From: Acinetobacter corruptisaponis
GTDB lineage: Bacteria > Pseudomonadota > Gammaproteobacteria > Pseudomonadales > Moraxellaceae
NCBI RefSeq assembly: GCF_030053775.1
Contig: NZ_CP125669.1
Location: 2,165,962-2,229,961, forward strand
Direction: 5' to 3'
Length of the DNA: 64,000 nt
Part shown: in pieces, positions 1 to 8,610 of the stretch
Position numbering within the stretch: position 1 is the first letter of the stretch
Layout: each line of letters opens with the position of its first letter
Translations under genes and position numbers: made by a program
Notes under the pieces: generated by a model
Seen by the model: only the letters and a program-made list of their open reading frames with translations
Database searches by the model: none
What the model was told of the DNA's origin: nothing

Positions 1-714
1 CTTGCCACACAATAGTGCTTCAAAGCCAAGTTGTGAACTGACTACATAGACCTCTGCCATCATCTGACATAATTCGATTGGATTATAATTTTCTGAAATA
101 AAGCGAATTCTATGATTATTATTCAATGATGAGGGAAAATGTCCTTTTGCTTTTCCAACAATCACATCAGGATGAGTTTTAATCCAAATCGTAGCATCAG
201 GATGATGTGAACAGGCATGTTCCAGCATCTGCTGAAAAGAGTCTTCCGATGCCAGAGCATACTGAATCGATTGGTCTCCAAAAGTTTGGTCTACAATGAG
301 GATATTTTTCTGAGTATTAAAGAAAGTAACATCCAAAGGCATAAAGTATTGATTATATTTGGTTATTTTAAGTTCAAGAATCTTTTCAATTAAATGTCTT
401 GCCCGAATATTCTGCTGTACTTGTTCTGATTGATTAATTAGCTTTTCCAGATCAGAACACATAGAAGCATCAAAGTAGATTCCAGCCCTATCCATCACCA
501 ATGATAGAGGCGGTACATTCAGTTTTCCTAAACCCAGTGATCGAATAAATCCATCCTCTAAGCAGATACATGAAGTATTATATTTTTTGGATAATTTTTT
601 TGCTCGAAAAAAACTTTTTTTTCGTCCCCATCCTACATAGGTGTTTTTATCTAGATTGAGCAAAAATTGATCTATAAATAATATCTTTCGTATTCCAGAG
701 GGTATATTTTCCAT
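1..714 (-). CDS. kpsC: KpsC-type capsule beta-Kdo transferase, N-terminal part (runs off window)
   Basis: An open frame of 238 codons runs leftwards from an ATG at 714 and is still open at base 1, so the 3' part lies outside the window. The translation begins MENIPSGIRKILFID and shows KpsC-type signatures: VGWGRKKSFFRAKKL near residue 27, LEDGFIRSLGLG near 55, VDQTFGDQSI near 145 and IWIKTHPDVIVGKAKGH near 180. KpsC proteins (with KpsS) build the poly-Kdo linker on lysophosphatidylglycerol that anchors ABC-exported capsules, acting at the inner membrane. It is divergent from kdsD. Upstream there is only a weak GTGAG ribosome site. Codons 30-41 contain runs of A8, T7 and A7 that could be mutation-prone, but the frame is intact here. 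The family call is firm; only the full length is unknown. Confidence 0.9.
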   Translation of the reverse strand, partial: MENIPSGIRKILFIDQFLLNLDKNTYVGWGRKKSFFRAKKLSKKYNTSCICLEDGFIRSLGLGKLNVPPLSLVMDRAGIYFDASMCSDLEKLINQSEQVQQNIRARHLIEKILELKITKYNQYFMPLDVTFFNTQKNILIVDQTFGDQSIQYALASEDSFQQMLEHACSHHPDATIWIKTHPDVIVGKAKGHFPSSLNNNHRIRFISENYNPIELCQMMAEVYVVSSQLGFEALLCGK

Positions 715-948
715 TAATTACTCACAAAAATCAACAACTTAAATACTTATATTTTTAAATTACACTTAGAATTATACCACTAGAGAAGCTGCACCATTCC
801 AACTGATTATGATATGCCTAATAATATTGTTAAGAATTTAGAGCTAAAAAACATGGTTTAGGATTGAAATTAAAACGTAAACCAATTTATTTTGTTTATA
901 TTTATTGTATCTTTGCCAACATGGATTATTTTTCTTAGAATCTATACA

Positions 949-977
949 TTGTCTTTTTAGCTATTTTTACTTATAAA
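949..977 (+). promoter_or_regulatory. Predicted sigma-70 promoter for kdsD-kdsC-kdsA
   Basis: TTGTCT at 949-954 is separated by exactly 17 bases from TATAAA at 972-977, about 32 bases before the kdsD ATG at 1010. A ribosome site AGAGGGTGG lies at 997-1005. The remaining 715-948 stretch is AT-rich and must hold the divergent kpsC promoter, which I could not place. Confidence 0.55.
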
Positions 978-1009
978 ATTTGAATAAGTAGTCTTTAGAG
1001 GGTGGTCAA

Positions 1010-1999
1010 ATGAATACATCAAGCAAATATATGGTTGATTTTAAAGAAAGTGCTTTAAGAACTTTAGAAATCGAAAAGCAAAGTCTAGCTCATCTTGCGA
1101 CACAAATAGATGATCGTTTCGTCAAAGCATGTGCTTTAATTCTAAATTGCCAAGGCAGACTGGTGATTACAGGGGTAGGTAAATCAGGGCATATTGGTCG
1201 AAAAATGGCAGCAACCTTTGCTTCCACAGGTACACCCTCATTTTTTATGCATCCAGGTGAAGCAGGTCATGGTGATCTTGGCATGTTAGTTGCTGGTGAT
1301 ATATTAATCGCCATATCAAATTCTGGCAAAAGTGATGAAATAATGATGCTAATGCCTTTAATTAAACATTTAAAAGTCCCATTGATTACAATTACAGGAA
1401 ATAATCTGGGCACTATGCCCAAATATGCAGATGTAGCCCTTACTTTAGGTGGTCTAAAAGAAGCTTGCCCTCTCGGCTTAGCACCCACATCTAGCACAAC
1501 AGCCACATTAGCTCTGGGTGATGCATTAGCTGTAGCCTTACTTGAGGCACGTGGTTTTACTTCTGATGACTTTGCGCGATCTCATCCAGCTGGCGCTTTA
1601 GGAAAACGACTACTTTTAAAAGTGGAAAACTTGATGGCAAAAGAAAATAATATTCCCAAAGTTTTTTCTGACAGCTCTTTAGGTGATGCTCTTTTTGAGA
1701 TTAATACCAAACGTTTAGGTTTGACAACCATTGTAGACCAAAATAATATTTTATTAGGTGTTTTCACTGATGGTGACCTTAGAAGATTAATTGAAAAAAA
1801 TCCAACCTTTGATATCTCGACACCTATTTCAGACTTAATGTCTAAATCACCTCTTACAATTCTTAAAGATGCTCGCGCTGTTGATGCATTAGAGCAATTA
1901 CAAAGTAAAAAAATAAATCACTGTATTATTACCAATGACTGTAATCAAGTTATCGGGATTTTAGATATGCATCTTTTAATGCAAGCAGGTATTGCATAA
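1010..1999 (+). CDS. kpsF: D-arabinose-5-phosphate isomerase (KdsD/KpsF)
   Basis: A 329-aa protein that interconverts ribulose-5-phosphate and arabinose-5-phosphate, the first step to CMP-Kdo. It has an N-terminal SIS sugar-isomerase domain (VITGVGKSGHIGRKMAATFAS around residue 51, HPGEAGHGDLGM around 82, ISNSGKSDE around 103). Two C-terminal CBS repeats start near 205 and 275. Length matches the KpsF/KdsD family (about 325 aa). The start has a strong AGAGGG site. It overlaps kdsC by one base (TAATG), so the two are translationally coupled. Because it sits in a kps cluster it is probably the capsule-dedicated KpsF copy rather than the housekeeping KdsD; sequence alone cannot separate them. 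Confidence 0.93.
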   Translation: MNTSSKYMVDFKESALRTLEIEKQSLAHLATQIDDRFVKACALILNCQGRLVITGVGKSGHIGRKMAATFASTGTPSFFMHPGEAGHGDLGMLVAGDILIAISNSGKSDEIMMLMPLIKHLKVPLITITGNNLGTMPKYADVALTLGGLKEACPLGLAPTSSTTATLALGDALAVALLEARGFTSDDFARSHPAGALGKRLLLKVENLMAKENNIPKVFSDSSLGDALFEINTKRLGLTTIVDQNNILLGVFTDGDLRRLIEKNPTFDISTPISDLMSKSPLTILKDARAVDALEQLQSKKINHCIITNDCNQVIGILDMHLLMQAGIA

Positions 2000-2529
2000 T
2001 GGGTTTACTCTCTTTTACGACAAAAGCTCAAGATATTCAGGCGCTGGTCTTTGATGTAGATGGTATTTTAAGTGATGGGTTTGTTACATTTACTAATAAT
2101 GGGGATGAAATAAAGTCATTTGATATTCGTGATGGCCTAGGTATGAAACTTGTTCAGAAAGCTGGACTCAAAGTGATCATTATTACAGGACGCCAAAGCC
2201 ATATCGTTGAGAAACGCATGTCTGATCTGGGGGTCGACCTTGTTTATCAGGGAAGAGAGGATAAAGGCCGTGCTTTATCTGAAGCATGTAAGATATTAAA
2301 TATACTTCCTGAAAGCTGTCTTTATATGGGAGATGACTGGCCAGATCTTTCAGCTTTTAAGATAGCTGGTGTTAGAGTCACCGTTCCCAACGGACACGAA
2401 GAAGTCCGCAATCGGGCAGATCTTATTACTCAGGCGTTTGGCGGACGGGGGGCTGTAAGAGAAATTTGTGATATTATTTTAAAATCCAAAGGAGTTTACG
2501 AAAACTTTTTAAACGAGTTTTTAGATTAA
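1999..2529 (+). CDS. kdsC: 3-deoxy-D-manno-octulosonate-8-phosphate phosphatase (KdsC)
   Basis: A 176-aa HAD-family phosphatase that dephosphorylates Kdo-8-phosphate to Kdo in the cytosol. Motif I is FDVDGILSDG (residues 19-28), motif II is the IITGR region near 62, and motif III is MGDDWPDL near 109. The last usually reads GDDLPDL or GDDxPD in the family, so the tryptophan is a mild variation. It lacks a cap domain, as expected for the tetrameric C0 subclass. Its ATG overlaps the kdsD stop. It is followed by kdsA after about 97 bases, completing a Kdo supply set missing only kdsB (CMP-Kdo synthetase), presumably supplied elsewhere. Confidence 0.93.
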   Translation: MGLLSFTTKAQDIQALVFDVDGILSDGFVTFTNNGDEIKSFDIRDGLGMKLVQKAGLKVIIITGRQSHIVEKRMSDLGVDLVYQGREDKGRALSEACKILNILPESCLYMGDDWPDLSAFKIAGVRVTVPNGHEEVRNRADLITQAFGGRGAVREICDIILKSKGVYENFLNEFLD

Positions 2530-2566
2530 AAAAGTAGTGTTAATGATCATTTCAAAACCTTTTTGA

Positions 2567-3484
<918 letters not shown>

Positions 3485-3532
3485 ACTTTATTATCAACTA
3501 TAATTTAGACTCAAACATATAATTATTTTGTA

Positions 3533-3572
3533 AGTTATGAGTCAATTATTATATAATAATTGACTTATAACT
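3533..3572. terminator. Long AT-rich hairpin after kdsA
   Basis: An inverted repeat with about 19-base arms and a 2-base loop: the inner 12-base arms at 3540-3551 and 3554-3565 are perfect, and the pairing extends outward to 3533/3572 with a single G-U. It lies 49 bases after the kdsA stop. There is little GC and no clean T-run, so it may act as an mRNA 3' stabiliser or attenuator rather than a classical terminator. Confidence 0.5.
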
Positions 3573-3628
3573 AAGCAAATACAATTGTATTACAATAAAT
3601 GAGTATATGATCTAATGCAAGATAATCT

Positions 3629-4783
3629 ATGAAAAAATATACATTTAAATCTCAATATATATATATAGATCCATTTAACTCATCTAATAGTGGCGTAACC
3701 AACTATATCAAAGCTAGTAAAAAAATTTTAGAAGAAAACTTGATTATTAAAGTAGATATTATTCAAATAAAGGATACAGAATCTATCTATGAATTTAGTT
3801 TAAGAGTAGCAAGTTTATTAAAAAAAATGGATTATTTCTGTGTAGAATTTCCAGAATCCATGGCTACTTCTCGCTTCTTAGAAGACTATACAAAAGTACA
3901 TATAAGAATTCATTGTGGCAAAACTTTAGGAAAGTTTATTCAAAATCAATATTATAAAAAAGAGGAATATTTTGCTGAGAAAGAAGCAATAACAAAAGCA
4001 AAATGGGTAAGTTCACCTAGCTATTTAGGTTGGGAATTTACCTCTGATTTTTATAAGGTAAAAAGAAGCATCCTTATATATCCTAATCCATTAGATCTTT
4101 CTTTTATACCAGAATACTCTTTTGATAATAAAAACATTCCTGTTTTATTCTTAGGAAGGTTTCAAGATCTAAAAGGAATAAATTTCTTAAAAAAAATACA
4201 AAAAAAACTACCTTTTAAGATAACCATTCTAACAAGTGATAAATCTTATAAGTCTCCAATTTTTAGTGTTAAATATCATAATACTGTAGAAGAAAAGTTT
4301 GAAATTTTAGCAAGAACCAAAATATTGATTGTCCCTAGTATTTTTGATATTTATTCTATGGTATCTCTAGAAGCAATTGCATGTCAGGCAAAAGTAATTA
4401 CTTGGTCTCATATCGGTATAACTGAATATTTTGATAATGACAAAATTATAGTAATTAAACCATGGAATATTGAACTATTTTCGGAAATGATTTTAAATAC
4501 TTTAAAAAATAAAGAGTATTTTGAAAAAGAAGAAGTAAAAAAAATAAATATATTATTCATAAATTTCTTTCATGATTTTTTAAATCTAAGAACAACTGCT
4601 CTCCCTCCCCACGATCTTGCAGTAAAACAATTAAAATTAAATGATTTAAAAATAAAAATTGAAAATCTTTCAATTTTTAACAGACGTAATCGTTTTTATA
4701 GAAAAATAAAAAAATTAATAACAAATCCAATTAATTTTTTTATTGATTTCATCATCAAAATTCGAAATAATTTTCTTATATAA
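3629..4783 (+). CDS. GT-B glycosyltransferase (GT4-like) of the group 2 capsule cluster
   Basis: A 384-aa predicted cytosolic glycosyltransferase. The C-terminal half has a GT4-like core: IPVLFLGRFQDLKG near residue 170 (donor domain start) and VPSIFDIYSMVSLEAIACQ near 235, the position of the E-x7-E type nucleotide-sugar motif. The last 30 residues carry KIKKLITNPINFFID, a basic motif also present at the N-terminus of the protein at 8607-9653. This suggests a shared docking or membrane-association element in this capsule complex. The gene is very AT-rich compared with kdsA. Sugar specificity cannot be read. It is followed closely by the split hydrolase. Confidence 0.75.
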   Translation: MKKYTFKSQYIYIDPFNSSNSGVTNYIKASKKILEENLIIKVDIIQIKDTESIYEFSLRVASLLKKMDYFCVEFPESMATSRFLEDYTKVHIRIHCGKTLGKFIQNQYYKKEEYFAEKEAITKAKWVSSPSYLGWEFTSDFYKVKRSILIYPNPLDLSFIPEYSFDNKNIPVLFLGRFQDLKGINFLKKIQKKLPFKITILTSDKSYKSPIFSVKYHNTVEEKFEILARTKILIVPSIFDIYSMVSLEAIACQAKVITWSHIGITEYFDNDKIIVIKPWNIELFSEMILNTLKNKEYFEKEEVKKINILFINFFHDFLNLRTTALPPHDLAVKQLKLNDLKIKIENLSIFNRRNRFYRKIKKLITNPINFFIDFIIKIRNNFLI

Positions 4784-4806
4784 ATTTATGTTAGGTTTAA
4801 AGTAAA

Positions 4807-5049
4807 ATGAAGTGGGATAGAAATTATGTTCGTGAAAAGTATGGAATTTCCATGCTTGGTATAGATGGGATATTTTTTCCAGCAAAAAAAGCAAAGAGGC
4901 TTTTAGTTTTCTTTAGCAGCATGGGAAAAGATCGCTATGATAGATATTCATGGTTTTGGGATGAAAACGAAAATTGGGAAGAAACAAGTTATTTATTTCT
5001 CAAAGATGATTCTTTTCATTATTTTTTAGGCACTGATGAAAAAAAATGA
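4807..5049 (+). CDS. N-terminal part of split alpha/beta hydrolase-like protein
   Basis: An 80-codon frame beginning MKWDRNYVREKYGIS and ending GTDEKK then TGA. It reads like the first strands of an alpha/beta hydrolase (LLVFFSSMGKDRYDRYSW). The next frame, starting at 5046, supplies the nucleophile elbow. The junction is a run of eight A (5039-5046). A -1 slip on it, or a one-base length change, would join both frames as GTDEKKMRDSVKKVIN. So this is either one gene broken or switched at a homopolymer, one gene needing programmed frameshifting, or two coupled genes (ATGA overlap). On its own this fragment lacks catalytic residues. Confidence 0.7.
   Translation: MKWDRNYVREKYGISMLGIDGIFFPAKKAKRLLVFFSSMGKDRYDRYSWFWDENENWEETSYLFLKDDSFHYFLGTDEKK
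5039..5046 (+). repeat. A8 homopolymer at the split-hydrolase frame junction
   Basis: Eight adenines directly at the frame change, giving the heptamer A AAA AAA in the zero frame followed by the TGA stop at 5047-5049. Such a tract can support slipped-strand mutation or -1 ribosomal slippage. Nine or six adenines would join the two frames. Confidence 0.6.
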
Positions 5050-5522
5050 GAGATAGTGTTAAAAAAGTAATTAATTATTACCAAAATTTAATGAACATCG
5101 AACCTTACTATACATATATGCTTGGAGTATCTATGGGAGGCTATGCAGCTATATATTTTGCTTTTTATACTAAAGCTAGAGCTGCTATCGTAGCGAATCC
5201 TCAAGTTACTTTTAAGGCAGCTCAAATGCACCAATACCAAAATTGGGAAAGGCATATTAGAGAAATGGGTACTCAATGGGTTGATTTAGATGTTTTAGCC
5301 GTTAGATCGGAATATAAACCTGCTATTTATCTAGAATATGGCAGTTATCCAGCTGATAAAAAAGGAGCTGAATATCTTATTAAAGCATTAATAGAAAGTA
5401 ATTGTCTTTTAATTCTTCGCAAAGAAGAGTGGTCAGGCCATACAGTTAATTCACTTTTTAAAAATACAATAGAAGCTACCATACTTTTTTTTGAAAATGA
5501 GCCTTTACGTTTAGAAACCTAA
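5046..5522 (+). CDS. C-terminal part of split alpha/beta hydrolase-like protein
   Basis: A 158-codon frame with ATG overlapping the preceding stop (ATGA). It contains a textbook nucleophile elbow, MLGVSMGGYAAIYFAF near residue 25, and a late histidine in WSGHTVNSLF near 136, so serine and histidine of a hydrolase triad are visible. Proteins of this type occur in bacterial polysaccharide loci and may act as esterases or deacylases on the glycan; no substrate can be named. It is the last plus-strand gene of the cluster and ends at a bidirectional hairpin. Whether it is made alone or fused to the upstream 80 residues is the open question. Confidence 0.7.
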   Translation: MRDSVKKVINYYQNLMNIEPYYTYMLGVSMGGYAAIYFAFYTKARAAIVANPQVTFKAAQMHQYQNWERHIREMGTQWVDLDVLAVRSEYKPAIYLEYGSYPADKKGAEYLIKALIESNCLLILRKEEWSGHTVNSLFKNTIEATILFFENEPLRLET

Positions 5523-5530
5523 ACTCTCAA

Positions 5531-5565
5531 GATAAAGATTGTAGTAATCAAACAATCTTTATCTA
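5531..5565. terminator. Bidirectional terminator between convergent capsule operons
   Basis: Perfect 13-base arms (AGATAAAGATTGT at 5531-5543 and its complement at 5553-5565) around a 9-base loop, placed between the ends of the plus-strand hydrolase and the minus-strand gene at 5596. Confidence 0.7.
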
Positions 5566-5595
5566 TTAGTATATTAATATAAAATAAACCAATTC

Positions 5596-5976
5596 TTAGA
5601 TTTGGACTTTTATAAAAGACTCCCATTCACCCAAAACATCTTTAAAAATAAAATATTGATTGTCATTTTTTGGCCTAGCACACAAATTTTTCTTATTTTG
5701 TATAATGATAAAAAGATTATTTTCATTTTCTTTTATTTGTAATATATTTTCTGTAAAAGTATGTGTAAAATTAATATATTTATCATTATAAATATTTTTA
5801 ATATAAAATTTATTATTTTTATAAGTAAAAAAAAGAGCCCATTTCATATTTATATTTTCTATTTGAATAATGGCTTGACTTTCCTTTATATTATCATATT
5901 CATTCAACTGTAATAATGAAAAATCATTTAAAGAGATAGCTAAATAAGTTTGATGATATGTTTGCAAAATATTCAT
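5596..5976 (-). CDS. Unknown 126-aa protein, possible beta-trefoil-like fold
   Basis: I do not recognise this family. It is the last gene of the kpsM-led minus-strand run. There is no signal peptide or membrane segment. It is rich in aromatic residues and asparagine and appears to contain three loosely similar blocks of about 40 residues: YLAISLNDFSLLQL, FYIKNIYNDKYINF and NLCARPKNDNQYFIF with GEWESF near the end. That pattern (short beta strands, terminal W-E-x-F) recalls fascin or lectin-type beta-trefoils, which would suit a sugar-binding role, but this is inference only. Very low GC. Start at ATG 5976. Confidence 0.55.
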   Translation of the reverse strand: MNILQTYHQTYLAISLNDFSLLQLNEYDNIKESQAIIQIENINMKWALFFTYKNNKFYIKNIYNDKYINFTHTFTENILQIKENENNLFIIIQNKKNLCARPKNDNQYFIFKDVLGEWESFIKVQI

Positions 5977-6087
5977 AAATCAAGAACTCCTGATATTAAA
6001 AAATTGTATCGTATATTTTACTTTAAGAATAAAAAAATGTAACCTTATATTCATAAAAAATATTCCTTACTAAATCTTAAAAATAGA

Positions 6088-6987
6088 TTAAAATAAAAAA
6101 TCTTTACCAAAAATATCAATTAACTCTTTTTCAGAGCGCAATGTTAAAAATCTGTTTAAATTTTTAATACCATCACTTCTAGTTAAAAACTCTTCTCTTA
6201 TTATTTTACAATTTTCTTCATCAATTATATATGAATTATAACCTAATTCAGAGAATATATAATGAGTATTATCAATTAGTGAAAATGGCAAAATCTCAAC
6301 TATAATATCAGGAGAGTAGTTTAATATTATCTCCTTTGCACCTTGAAGTACAGAATTTTCTGCTCCCTCTACATCTATCTTAATTGCATCAACTCTATTA
6401 ATGTTTTTTTCATTCACAAATAAGTCTAAAGAAATACTATTAACTTTTTTTACTTCATAAATATCCCTATCTAAGTTTAAATCTATTACGGATGAACCTG
6501 TTACCAATATTGTTTCACCAGAATAAACATATAAATCCTTTATATTTTTGTTTTCTGAGATTGCTAAATTATATGTATTTATATTAGCAAACTTATTTAC
6601 CATCTTATTTAACAATAGACGATAGTATATTCTATCCAAAGCCTCAAAAGCATATATTTTACATTTTCTATTATTTGAAGCCGCAGCAAGAGAATAAATT
6701 CCACTATAAGCCCCAACATCAATCATATTTTTACTTTGCTTGGCTAAAATTGACCAAATTTTCAATGAAGTATTCTCATAAGTATCTACTCCAAACCAAA
6801 ATATTTCTTGAACGATAGGATCATCCCCATTTGAAAACATATAAAACTTGCTATCTATTATTTTAATTGATAAGTAACCAAAATAACTAAGTTTTTTTAA
6901 AAAGACTTCTCTAATATCCGAATTACTATACAATTCTGGATAAACTCTTATTAATTTTCTTAATTTTTTCAAGGCCTTATTATTCAT
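6088..6987 (-). CDS. FkbM-family SAM-dependent methyltransferase
   Basis: A 299-aa protein with the FkbM core. MIDVGAYSGIYSLAAA near residue 87 is the SAM-binding glycine loop, followed by IYAFEALDRIYYRLL with the acidic ribose-binding residue. IKIDVEGAENSVLQGAKEII near 203 is the FkbM family hallmark. These enzymes O-methylate sugars or polyketides, so a capsule sugar methyl ether is the likely product. GGGAG 11 bases before ATG 6987 supports the start. The N-terminus (LKKLRKLIRVYPELY) faintly resembles the KKLI-P-FF-D motif of two neighbours. Confidence 0.82.
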   Translation of the reverse strand: MNNKALKKLRKLIRVYPELYSNSDIREVFLKKLSYFGYLSIKIIDSKFYMFSNGDDPIVQEIFWFGVDTYENTSLKIWSILAKQSKNMIDVGAYSGIYSLAAASNNRKCKIYAFEALDRIYYRLLLNKMVNKFANINTYNLAISENKNIKDLYVYSGETILVTGSSVIDLNLDRDIYEVKKVNSISLDLFVNEKNINRVDAIKIDVEGAENSVLQGAKEIILNYSPDIIVEILPFSLIDNTHYIFSELGYNSYIIDEENCKIIREEFLTRSDGIKNLNRFLTLRSEKELIDIFGKDFLF

Positions 6988-6992
6988 GGTGT

Positions 6993-7649
6993 CTATACTC
7001 CCTTAAATAAACTATCATATTCACAATAAGGTAAATATGGTAATAAATAGGATATAGGACTACAATTAAATAATTTCTTCCCATTCTGTTCGAACTTTAC
7101 TGAAGCATTTGCTATATTGTATATTTGCACACTAGTGAATGAGTCTTCCAACTGTGGGTTCTCTTCCTCATAAAATCGTGGAGTTTCCGTTGAATATCTT
7201 AAATCACAACCCAAAAGATATACTTCAGTACACCCCAAATAATATGCCAACTGAATAGCTAGCATAGTAGTTGTACAGCCAAAAAAATAGCCAGATTTTA
7301 AATTTTCAGAAAATCCATTTTTCCCTATTGCTTGAATATAACATGTCCTAGAGTTTAGAGACTTCATATCTAACTCTTCTAGTTCTTTTCTTAATATTCT
7401 AGTTGTATTCTTATTTAATTTTTTTGTCCCTAAATCTTTTTTTATAGGATGGGTCATAAATCTATGATCAGAGATTACATAGTATTTAGAGAAAAATTTG
7501 AATTTCTCATCTAACAATATAGATGCATTCATTCCAATTACTAATTCGTTACGTAATTTGCTCAAATCTTGATTAAGTACAGAAGGGCCATTTGCTAAAA
7601 TAAAAGCTCTTTTTCCAACTTCTTTATTATATAAACTATTAATTTTCAT
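6993..7649 (-). CDS. DUF115/GT42-like putative glycosyltransferase
   Basis: From ATG 7649 (preceded by GAGA) the protein is 218 aa. It starts KRAFILANGPSVLNQDLSKL, a glycine-proline-serine loop seen in DUF115 and in sialyltransferase-like (GT42) proteins. It continues with VIGMNASILLDEKF, YYVISDHRFM and LGCTEVYLLGCDLRYS. These are the nucleotide-sugar-binding features of that superfamily, so transfer of a nonulosonic acid, Kdo-like or other sugar is plausible. The exact function is not decidable. It overlaps the upstream glycosyltransferase by 11 bases. Confidence 0.65.
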   Translation of the reverse strand: MKINSLYNKEVGKRAFILANGPSVLNQDLSKLRNELVIGMNASILLDEKFKFFSKYYVISDHRFMTHPIKKDLGTKKLNKNTTRILRKELEELDMKSLNSRTCYIQAIGKNGFSENLKSGYFFGCTTTMLAIQLAYYLGCTEVYLLGCDLRYSTETPRFYEEENPQLEDSFTSVQIYNIANASVKFEQNGKKLFNCSPISYLLPYLPYCEYDSLFKGV

Positions 7650-8610
7650 ATAGTTTCTCATAAATTGCATTATAGATATGAATTAATCGTGAGGGTAATA
7701 GATATTTTTGAAAATACTCTAAAGATTTAGTTTGCCATTCACGGGTTAATTCCTCAGATTGTACAAATCGTGTAATTACTTCAGCTATGTTTGAAGAATG
7801 GGCATGAATAAATGGTGGATCAACATTTTCACAAAAATTTGCTAACACTTTTTTACCAAAATAATCAGCACCATTAATTACTATATTTCCTGCACACAGT
7901 CCTTCTAAAGAAACTTGATGATACCCTCCTGTAGCAATCTCATCTATTGTTAAATGACAATATCTACGCATATACATCAATGTATTCGGATGTACAGGTG
8001 ACTCTGGTCTTATTAACTCAATTAATCCAAGGCTAGATAAGCTATTAATAGTATCATTAAGCTCTTGACAATGTTTACTTGTCCATTTTCCAATATGCTG
8101 ATGTGTAGGACTATATGCAATCCTTAATTTCTCACCTTTTTGTCTTAAATTGATACTTGGGGTATGAAATATAATATTAGGTACTGGCTTATAATTTGGA
8201 TATAATTTTGGCCAATGTTGCCCTACCACTAAAAAATCATCAAAAACTATTCCCATATCTTGAGTTCTATCTAAAAATAATGGCCCCTCTCTTAAGGGAG
8301 AATGTACATGATAAATAAACTTAGTTTTTTGATTTAATCTATTAATTAATTGTGCCTTATCAATAGGACAATTATTGTGTATATGTATTATATCTGCTTG
8401 TCTTATGGAGTTTTCTATGAAAGGTGTCATTTCCTTAGTAAATAGAATTGAGTCATCAAGAAATTTATTTGCTAAGGGTCCTTTTGAAGGATAATCATTC
8501 AAAACTATACAACATGCATTATGCCCAAACTCTCGCTGTAATTTAGCCATTTTACCAGGAGCGGCAACTAAAGGTGTTAAAGAAATATGTACAATATTAA
8601 AATATTTCAT
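7639..8610 (-). CDS. Glycosyltransferase, GT-B fold
   Basis: A 323-aa cytosolic protein beginning NIVHISLTPLVAAPGKMAKL, typical of the acceptor domain of GT4-type enzymes. IIHIHNNCPIDKAQ and YHVHSPLREGP follow near residues 75-105. The donor half has LRIAYSPTHQHIGKW near 164 and GGYHQVSLEGLCAGNIVI near 229. The conserved glutamate of the S-L-E-G-L segment matches the E-x7-E region. Its ATG overlaps the stop of the preceding gene (ATGA), so it is coupled. Substrate unknown; part of the repeat-unit or linker assembly of the ABC-exported polysaccharide. Confidence 0.75.
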   Translation of the reverse strand: MKYFNIVHISLTPLVAAPGKMAKLQREFGHNACCIVLNDYPSKGPLANKFLDDSILFTKEMTPFIENSIRQADIIHIHNNCPIDKAQLINRLNQKTKFIYHVHSPLREGPLFLDRTQDMGIVFDDFLVVGQHWPKLYPNYKPVPNIIFHTPSINLRQKGEKLRIAYSPTHQHIGKWTSKHCQELNDTINSLSSLGLIELIRPESPVHPNTLMYMRRYCHLTIDEIATGGYHQVSLEGLCAGNIVINGADYFGKKVLANFCENVDPPFIHAHSSNIAEVITRFVQSEELTREWQTKSLEYFQKYLLPSRLIHIYNAIYEKLYEN

